A stretch of DNA of 15,630 nucleotides from Candidatus Trichofilum aggregatum (lineage in GTDB: Bacteria > Chloroflexota > Anaerolineae > Promineifilales > Promineifilaceae). Positions 8,477 through 15,630 of this stretch are shown piece by piece. The stretch's first letter is position 1. The number at the start of each line of letters is the position of its first letter. The stretch is from contig JADJUV010000053.1 of NCBI GenBank assembly GCA_016716885.1, positions 1-15,630 on the forward strand, in the 5' to 3' direction. The translations under genes and the position numbers were made by a program. The notes beneath the pieces were generated by a model, which did no database searches, was not told where the DNA came from, and saw nothing but the letters and a program-made list of their open reading frames with translations.

Positions 8477-11400
8477 ATGTCAACACTTATAGCAAACCCC
8501 CATCCAGTCAGAAAACCCTTCTTGTTGCTCATACTACTCCTTGTTTTTCTGACCAGTATGACTTCGCTTTACTCTGCCCCTTCACAACAAACGGATTCGC
8601 CAACAACCAATGAAACTTTGCCCCATTTAACATTAGGCTATTACCAGATGGACACGCGTGCCTACCTGGAGACAAATACTTCTTCCGCGCCAGCCTCTCC
8701 ATCCAATCCTGATTACATTCCTGGAGCAAGGTCGTTTACCAGAGTTATCGGACAAACAATTGGGATATCTTCTTATCTGATGATATGGGTAGCTACGAGA
8801 CCCGTCTGACGACGTCCGGGAGTGATGAGATACATCCACGTTTGAATCGAGGCGGGACTCATATTGCCTATGCCGCTAAACAGAACGGGAATTTCGAAAT
8901 CTACGTTATGAATAGCGACGGCATAAACAAAACACAGTTGACTAACAACAGTACCGATGATGTTAATCCCTATTGGTCACCGGATGGAAGCAAAATTGTC
9001 TTTCAAGCCTACCGTGATGGGCAACCAGAAATTTATGTCATGAATGCCGATGGGTCGGGACAGACCCGTTTGACCAACAGCAATGATTACGATGGCATGC
9101 CCGCCTGGTCGCCTGATGGGACTATGATAGCTTTTGCGTCCCGACGTACCGGCGGGTACCGAATTTATACGATGAATACGGATGGTAGCAATCAAATTCA
9201 GCGTTCTTCCCAGTCTTTCAGTCTGGAACCTACGTGGTCCCCTGACAGCACCCAGATTGCTTACTCGGCTGATGGTGATAACAACGCCTGGTATGAAATA
9301 TGGCTTATGAGCGCCAATGGTTCGGCACAGGTGCTTAAACATAACCCAGGCAGTGAGTATGATGCCCTGGCCCGCAGTTGGTCACCAGATGGAAAATACA
9401 TCGCCTTTACTAGAATCCACTATATTTTTTATCAAGGTAACTGGTACTGGCAAGATAGTCGTTTAGAAGCTGTCGGGACCGCAACTGGTGTCATTACGGT
9501 CGGCCCCAATAATCCACCTAATCGTGATTGGTATCCTGATTGGCAGACTCTGGATAATCAAAAGCCTGTGTCCCAAGTCACGGCGTTAGCCTCCGTTTCT
9601 CCGGCCACGTTTACTGTGAACTGGAGTGGTAGTGATACCGGTGGTTCGGGTCTTAAAAATTATGATGTGCAGATACGGGACGGAGTCAATGGTTCCTGGA
9701 CAGCCTGGAAAACAGCCACAACCCAGACATCGGCGACGTATACAGGTATTGGTGGACACACATACTATTTCCGCGGCCGCGCTCGTGACAACAATTACAA
9801 TCTGGAATCCTGGCCTACCACCCACGACACCGTAACCACAGTAGAGTCATCACCGCCGCAGGTAGCCATGATGACGTTACCCGCTTATTCGCGCCGTCAA
9901 GGGTTTATCGTCCAGTGGACAGGAACAGATCCAGGGGGATCAGGCATTGCCAGTTATGATGTGCAGTACCGTGAGGGAACCGGCGGGAGTTGGACAAACC
10001 TGGTGATCAACACACCGGCGACTTCGGCTTCCTTTGATGGGACGGCAGGAACAACCTATTACTTCCGGGTTCGCGGCCGCGATACAGCCCAAAACGTCAG
10101 TGCCTGGCCCAGTGGCAACGGTCATACAGCCACAACTCTTTACACGTGGGCCATCGAAGGAATGGCGACCAACAACGCCGGTGTGCCCGTAAGTGGTATG
10201 AGTGCCACCACAACGCCAGGCGCCTTTACTTCTCTCCCTAGCGACCTTTCTGGCTTGTATGGTGCTTATGTGGCTTCGTCAGCCAGCAATTACACGGTAG
10301 ATTGGAGTAAGTCGGGTTATGGGGACTTACCGGCTACCCAATTTACTAACAGCGAGGCGACACACAATGTTGTCTTACCCCCAATAGACAATGTCATACA
10401 AAACAGCCATTTTGAAACTGGTGTGTTTGGGTCCGGTGACTGGATAGCCACCGGTTCTTCGGCACCCATTGTCACACAAACCCTACAACATACAGGCAAC
10501 TATGTCGCATCCCTCGGTTCACCCATTGCCGTCACCACCCAATCCCTCACTAGCAACACGGCTAACACTTTCTTGGGTACCGATAGCAATGGGATTATTC
10601 ACATGATCTGGTTGGAAGGCACTCCGAGTACATCTGGCTCTGTCATCAAATATAGTCAGAGAGCATCTTATGGTGATTGGTCTTCGCCTCAATTAGTCTA
10701 TCAAAACCCCCCATACGGATTGCAGTTGTCCGACGCTGTGGTGGCACCCGATGGTCAGGTGCATGGGATCTGGTACGGTTACATCAGCGGGCAGGGACAC
10801 TTTATGTATGGTCGGCGCAACACAAACGGCACATGGATAACATCTCAGGCCCTGGTTAGCGGACAAAATTTTGGCATGGTTAAGTTGGCGGTTGATGCTA
10901 ACAACCATGTTCACGTTGTTTATGGCCTCAACCATAATCCGCCACTCCTTTTATATCGTTACTTAAGACCTGATAACACCTGGTCAGCCGAAGAAAGCGT
11001 TGTAACAGGATTATCACCTGCCCAAAGTTTAGAAGTGGTGATTGACTCCCAGGCAGGTATTCACGTCATGTGGACGGCCCAAGCCAATACAAGTACGTTA
11101 GATGTCTATTACACACAGCGCCGCAGCAATGGGAGCTGGCCTTCACCAGTAAACCTTAGTAATTCCATGGACGCTCATTCTTCTTTGTTCGATATGGGTG
11201 TCACATCGGAAGGAGTTGTTCATGTTTTACGTGGTGAATGGTCAGCACAGGGTTATCTCGTCTATTACCAAAGAGGTTATGGTGATAGTTGGTCTCCTCC
11301 TGAACTTCTAACAACAGGTGGGGCGCTGGGGTATTTTGGGGCGATTGCCGTAGATGAAGCGGGTAGTGCCCATCTTATCTGGAACACATTCCAGTCTGGT

Positions 11401-12450
11401 TCCCCGCGCCGGATCATGTACACGCAACGAACGTCTGCGGGATGGATAATGCCTTCTCAGGTCATTCGTGAATCTACCTGGCTCATGCACGATCTAAACT
11501 TGGAGATCAGCCCGTCAGGTATTTTGCATCTGGCCTGGGCAGAAACGACTACCGGTTTGGCTATGGCCTACTATGTACAAATGACCCCGGATGGGGCAAT
11601 GAAGCAAACGTTCCCCGCGTACAATGGCACCGATAACGGCATAATTCCCATCCTGCTGGTAGATAAGAACAACATTCCTCATCTCCTTATCCATCGATCC
11701 AATAATAATGTTCATTACATGTCACAAGCCACGGCCAACCAAACAGGGGATTCTACCCTGAAGCAAGTCGTCACGGTTCCGGTTTCGCCGGCAGTTTCGG
11801 TGTTGTCTTATTGGCACTGGTTAAATGGTATGACCCAGGCGGGTGGGCCGTCATTCTCACTGCACGTTGATGATGGCAGCAGTAATACGCCACTGGTAAC
11901 CAGGCAAACAAACACAGTGGGTTGGGAGCATAGTTGGGTTGATCTTTCAGCTTGGGCAGGGCAAACCATTACAGTCACGTTTAATGTGCATCAAGTGGTG
12001 GATAAGCCCATGGCCGAAGCCTACCTGGATGAGGTGACGCTAGGGTCAACACAACCTGATGTGTGGCTTAATGGTGATTACCAGACAGCTCTGCCAGGTG
12101 AAACGGTGACATACGCGATTACTTACGGCAATCAAGGGGCCGCGGCCGCGGACAGTGTTACCCTCAATCACACCTTAGCTTCTGGCCTGAGTTTTGTCTC
12201 AGCTACGGTGCCCCCTACCCAAATCAGTGGCTCAACGCTTACCTGGAACTTGAGCACGATGAATAGTAATACCGGGCCGCTAACAATTTTTGTTACCGTA
12301 CAGGTCAACCCTGCCGCACCTGCATTTACCACCCTTTCCAGCCCACTCAGCATCAGCACCACCAGCAACGAGCTGGAAACGAGTAATAATCAGGCTACGA
12401 TAAAGATTTACCTGGTGCGAATGACGTACCTGCCTGCCATCGTTCGTTAG
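8477..12450 (+). CDS. Large secreted multidomain protein: PD40 propeller, 2x FN3, split jelly roll with inserted propeller, DUF11, YLPAIVR tail
   Basis: The signal peptide is MSTLIANPHPVRK plus a leucine-rich core ending in YSA-PS (about residue 34). One apparent missing C at 8720-8721 (CC; the paralogue has CCC) breaks the frame; restoring it gives IPWSKVVYQSYRTNNWDIFL and joins the 1,221-codon frame ending at 12450, about 1,320 residues in all. The domains are: a TolB-like PD40 propeller (about 8725-9560, repeats such as WSPDGSKIVF and EIYVMNADGS); FN3 modules (9559-9845, 9850-10140); a carboxypeptidase-regulatory-like fold (10141-10380); a jelly-roll first half (NSHFETGVFGSGDW, 10396-10440); eight D-x-x-G-x-x-H repeats (10579-11700); the jelly-roll second half (11745-12060, WVDLSAWAGQTITVTF); and a DUF11 domain (12061-12400). 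The C-terminus is MTYLPAIVR. There is no transmembrane anchor or LPXTG motif. Function is unknown; surface binding or adhesion fits the domains, and no catalytic motif is evident. Confidence 0.88.
9559..10140 (+). repeat. Tandem FN3 modules, about 300 bp period
   Basis: Two consecutive FN3-like repeats within the secreted protein align as GSGLKNYDVQIRDGVNGSWT / GSGIASYDVQYREGTGGSWT and YYFRGRARD / YYFRVRGRD. Corresponding GCGGCCGC octamers start at 9773 and 10073, exactly 300 bases apart and in the same position of each module. The downstream paralogue has only one such module. Confidence 0.8.
10579..11700 (+). repeat. Eight D-x-x-G-x-x-H propeller-type repeats
   Basis: The repeat cores are TDSNGIIHMIW, VAPDGQVHGIW, VDANNHVHVVY, IDSQAGIHVMW, VTSEGVVHVLR, VDEAGSAHLIW, ISPSGILHLAW and VDKNNIPHLLI. 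Their histidine codons start at 10600, 10762, 10912, 11062, 11221, 11371, 11527 and 11680, 50-54 codons apart. Between cores, W-S/P-x-P and Y-x-Q-R patterns recur, as in BNR/sialidase-like propellers, but the canonical Asp box S-x-D-x-G-x-T-W is absent. Confidence 0.75.
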
Positions 12451-12482
12451 GAAGGGCGTTGAGCACAAAGCGACATGTGAAA

Positions 12483-12519
12483 AAAGACCTCAGGTGCTTG
12501 TTAAACGCCTGAGGTCTTT
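12483..12519 (+). terminator. Intrinsic terminator after the first secreted protein
   Basis: AAAGACCTCAGG (12483-12494) is a perfect 12-base inverted match to CCTGAGGTCTTT (12508-12519), with a 13-base loop and T-rich sequence following. It lies 33 bases after the stop codon. The A-rich left arm means it could also act on the minus strand, but no minus-strand gene ends here. Confidence 0.85.
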
Positions 12520-12560
12520 CTTCTGGCTTAAGCGAAATCTCACAGATGATCTTTATCATT

Positions 12561-12587
12561 TTGGGGGTCAAATATGGGCGTTATAAT
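12561..12587 (+). promoter_or_regulatory. Candidate sigma-70 type promoter for the second paralogue
   Basis: TATAAT (12582-12587) is a perfect -10 box. The best -35 candidate is TTGGGG (12561-12566) with a short 15-base spacer; TTTTGG at 12559 would give 17. It lies between the terminator and the next start codon, so the two paralogues are probably separate transcription units. Confidence 0.35.
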
Positions 12588-12691
12588 GAGAATCTTGTTG
12601 GACGAATCTTATTTTGATCCCGCTCACCTCAGCTACTTTTTGCTTTCACCTTGCCTCCTGCGGCCAGAGTCTGATCAACAAAATACTTACC

Positions 12692-12696
12692 AGGAG
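12692..12696 (+). promoter_or_regulatory. Ribosome-binding site for the second paralogue
   Basis: AGGAG seven bases before ATG 12704. It supports 12704 over the in-frame ATG 12730, although the signal-peptide frame must then be corrected in a T6 run (12748-12753). Confidence 0.7.
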
Positions 12697-12703
12697 TTTT
12701 ACC

Positions 12704-15630
12704 ATGCAACGTAACTCTTATTCGACCTTATGGTGGTGCTTAGTGTGTTTTTTGCTGTACTGGTAGCGTTAGTGGCTGATCCGTCATCCTGGCACAATGA
12801 CCTTTCTCTGCAAGCCCAAGATACTAGCTCCCAAACTGACGCCGCTGTTTTTACACTTGAATATTATGAGGCGAACCGCTTTGATCAACCGGCTGTTCCT
12901 CAAGCTCCGGGGATTATCTCAGGGCCGACCGCTCCTGAAATCATCATTCCCTGGAGCAAGATCGTCTACCAGTTTTATCAGGATAACAATTACGAAATCT
13001 ATCTGACCAATGATGATGGGTCTGGGCAAGTTCGCCTTACCAACCATCTTGCTCAAGATATTCATCCGCGTCTCAATCGGGGGGCAACAAAGATTGCCTT
13101 TGCCTCGAATCGTGACGGTGATTACGAAATCTACCTGATGAACAGCAATGGGACGGGCTTACAGCAACTAACATTTAACAATACCGATGATGTTGATCCT
13201 GTGTGGTCACCTGACGGGGCAAGGATCGTTTTTCAAGCCTACCGTGATAATCAGCCAGAAATCTATATCATGAACGGGGATGGCTCGGCTCAGATGCGAC
13301 TTACAAATGACAATGATTATGATGGTATGCCGTCCTGGTCGCCTGATGGGAACAAAATTGTTTTTACCTCTCGTCGTACAGGGGGTTATCGCATCTACGC
13401 GATGAATACAGGTGGGGGTGGTGTGACCCCATTATCAGGGCAACCCTATAGTTTTCATGCCCATTATTCCCCCGACGGAAGCAAAATCGCCTATGATGCC
13501 GATGAGAACAACAATGGATTTCAAGAAATTTGGTTAATGAATGCGGATGGTAGCCAACAGCGATCTCACTTTGGTGATTTCGTTACGCAACAAGATTATT
13601 TGGTGCGTAGTTGGTCCCCCGATGGAAGGTATATAGCTTTTACCAATGTGTGGTTTGTTTTGTATCAGGGTAACTGGTATTGGAGCAATGCTTATTTAGA
13701 GGCAATCGCCTGGGGGGCGGGTTCGGAACCTTTCTCTCTCTTATACGGAAATAGTCTCGCCTGGAATCCCCACTGGCAGACAATAGATAATGTCCTGCCC
13801 CAATCCCATGTCATCTCTTTGCCTCCTTATCTGAAAACCTCAGCCTCCCAGGTTCGCTGGTTTGGGAGTGACGTGGGTGGTTCTGGCCTGGCCAGCTATG
13901 ATATTCAGTTCCGAACCGGGGCGACCTGGACTAACTGGCGTAGCGCCATTCCGGTGCAGGGGGATTGGTTAACCAATGTCCCCGCAGGGAGCGTGATCTT
14001 TTTCCGCAGCCGCGGCCGCGATTCCGGGGCAGATTGTTGATAATCGGGGTGTGCCGTTCAGTTATGTGCCGATATCTATCACCCCTTTGCCTATTTCCAC
14101 CGTTACCAGCGGACTTGATGGATCGATCATCGCCTGGCTGAAAAGCAGCGGATCCCACACGATCAATGTGACGCGTGCCGGGTATGCGAGCTTTTTACCT
14201 ACGGCGCTCAACACTGAAGCAAGTCACGCTTTCACTTACAACCAGCGGACAAAATGGTTCAAAACGGGACGTTTGAAAGTAGCACCACCCCGATTCCAGG
14301 TGGAAAATAACAGGTACACTGCCGGCTTTGGCCTCAGCCACTCAGTACAACACGGGCAGTAAAGCCATGCAGTTGGGCTTATCGTGTGCCTATCCTTGTT
14401 TATCCGCCTCATCGCTGATTCCCGGAATGCACACAAGCCATGAGCAAAGCAGTGCTACCGATAGTCATAATAATCTCCATCTGGTTTGGCGGCCGGCTGG
14501 ATATATTGAGTATCGCTTTCGTGCCCCGAATGGTAGTTGGTCTACGCCGGTCAGGCTTGGAAACAATGAGAATAGTAATTACAACGTACCGACATTCATT
14601 ACCGTGGGGGCAGATGATACGCTCCATGTGGTCTGGTCTTACTGGAATAGCACTTCTTTGGTAACCAAATACACCCAGAAACCGCCCAATGGGAATTGGA
14701 GTACACCAGTTACGGTGTCTACAACGGCTGGGTTTGCAGGCAATCTTTTTGCGGATGATGGCGGACAAGTTTATGTTGTTTATCTTGATACTAACATGAA
14801 GCGCAGTAAAAACGATTCCTGGTCAGCGGAAATCCTCTTTGCCCGGGATGAAAACTCTCTTGTTTCTTCGGTATCAGATATTGGCCCGGATGGTGTTGTC
14901 CATTTCTTTTGGGCTGATCGGGATACACTCGTTTATCCCCCGCTTGATCGTTTCTATCATCGCGAATTATTGCCCGATGGAACCTGCTTATCCAAGAAGA
15001 AATCCTTCCCGGAGAGGCCACGTTTGGTTCGGGGATGATGGACGTAGTGGTGGCAGAGAATGGGTTTTACCTGTTTTATGGTTACCCGGCCAAGTATTAT
15101 GCTTATCGGAATAATCAGGGAATCTGGTCAGCACCCGTAACGTTACCGTATAACTTTCAATTGGTGGACGCCAGTGTTGATCGTAATGGAACTGTACATG
15201 CGATTACTTGGGATTCTTCGGATGGTGTTCGTTTGCGGACAACGTCGGAGCTATGGGGCCTGGTTGTCGTTTCAACTTCTTGACTCGGGTGCGATCAATT
15301 CTGAACCAGCCATTGCTATTTCTGATGATGGTATCGTTCATTTGACCTGGCACCTGGCACCTACGGGATTCAAGTACCGCAGTAGCGCGGTCGCGGCCGT
15401 CAATGGGGATGTTCTTTTCCAACAGGCTTTGACGATTCCTGCTTCTATGCCCGATCCCACTTTATCTTTCATGCATTATGGCTTTATGGATCGTCCCGGA
15501 GATGGAACTCAACTGATGATGCAGATCAGTAATGGCACAATCACCGAAACATTGGCCACCCCTGTTGTTCAAGCGACCTGGGCACTTAGTTGGGCTGATG
15601 TCTCAAGTTGGGCGGGTCAGTCGGTTACGA
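12704..15630 (+). CDS. Second secreted PD40-propeller/FN3/split jelly-roll paralogue, frameshifted and 3' truncated
   Basis: The start is ATG 12704. With one T added to the T6 run it reads MQRNSYSTLWWCLVCFFAVL, a signal peptide. The frame 12730-14040 (436 codons) carries the PD40 propeller (WSPDGARIVFQAYRDNQPEI, WSPDGNKIVFTSRRTGGYRI), closely similar to the upstream protein, and one FN3 module. The reading then moves to frame 2 (14045-14280: DNRGVPFSYVPISI, then VQNGTFESSTT), frame 3 (about 14310-15000), frame 2 (about 15000-15245) and frame 3 to the end. The inner propeller has seven D-x-x-G-x-x-H-like cores (LHLVW, LHVVW, VYVVY, VHFFW, FYLFY, VHAIT, VHLTW). The jelly-roll second half starts near 15400 (FQQALTIPASMPDPTLSF, WADVSSWAGQSVT) and runs off the window. 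About 23 residues present in the paralogue are missing at 14020. Mixed sequence error and real divergence is likely. Confidence 0.82.

Larger units (their letters stand above)
3626..14019. repeat. Dispersed palindromic octamer GCGGCCGC, 12 copies
   Basis: Copies start at 3626, 4425, 4906, 5359, 5588, 7636, 8004, 8315, 9773, 10073, 12142 and 14012. Ten are in coding sequence in various frames and two are in the 7888-8476 leader. None occurs in 1-3625. At 50% GC about 0.24 copies would be expected in the whole window. The pattern resembles the HIP1 octamer (GCGATCGC) of cyanobacteria in kind, not in sequence. Confidence 0.9.

Noticed and set aside
5359..12149. Idea that GCGGCCGC sites cause the frameshifts (e.g. 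modified bases misread)
   Set aside because: The copies at 5359, 5588, 7636, 9773, 10073 and 12142 lie inside long intact frames, so there is no consistent link.

Overview
The window looks like accessory DNA of a Chloroflexota bacterium (Anaerolineae/Caldilineae-like). The reasons are a very large SARP/STAND-type regulator with TPRs, tandem secreted PD40-propeller/FN3/DUF11 proteins, a secreted protein ending in YLPAIVR, and moderate GC. This assignment is inference from gene content; no rRNA, tRNA or other marker gene is present. I see no CRISPR array, IS element or RNA gene of known class.

Layout. 1-435 (+): 3' part of a Crp/FNR-family regulator. 572-2004 (-): FAD-linked BBE-type oxidoreductase, broken by frameshifts. 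2094-2575 (-): GNAT acetyltransferase, broken, with a T22 tract inside it. 2641-3252: mostly no recognisable gene, with a possible protein fragment on the minus strand, a T34 tract and a hairpin. 3253-7887 (+): what reads as one giant regulator, winged-helix + BTAD (SARP type), then an alpha/beta-hydrolase, then a P-loop ATPase and TPRs. Its first 1.9 kb carries about 14 apparent frameshifts, while the last 2.7 kb is one intact 905-codon frame. 7888-8476: leader region with two strong predicted RNA stems and no convincing gene. 8477-12450 (+): a roughly 1,320-residue secreted multidomain protein, intact apart from one apparent missing C near its N-terminus. 12483-12519: intrinsic terminator. 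12704-15630 (+): a tandem paralogue, frameshifted and running off the end.

How the parts may fit together. The two paralogues share this order: signal peptide, PD40 (TolB-like) propeller, FN3, carboxypeptidase-regulatory-like domain, and a jelly roll split by a second propeller of D-x-x-G-x-x-H repeats. They are transcribed separately, with a terminator and a promoter-like site between them. The large regulator directly upstream on the same strand could control them; that is inference from position. The hydrolase inside the regulator keeps a Ser-Asp-His triad and might act as a ligand-sensing module.

Quality. Apparent frameshifts are dense in 1-5165 and 14020-15630 and almost absent between. 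With the T22 and T34 tracts, this suggests the window ends are poorly polished, low-coverage assembly. Most broken genes may therefore be intact in the organism. The palindrome GCGGCCGC occurs 12 times between 3626 and 14019, about 50-fold more than chance at 50% GC.
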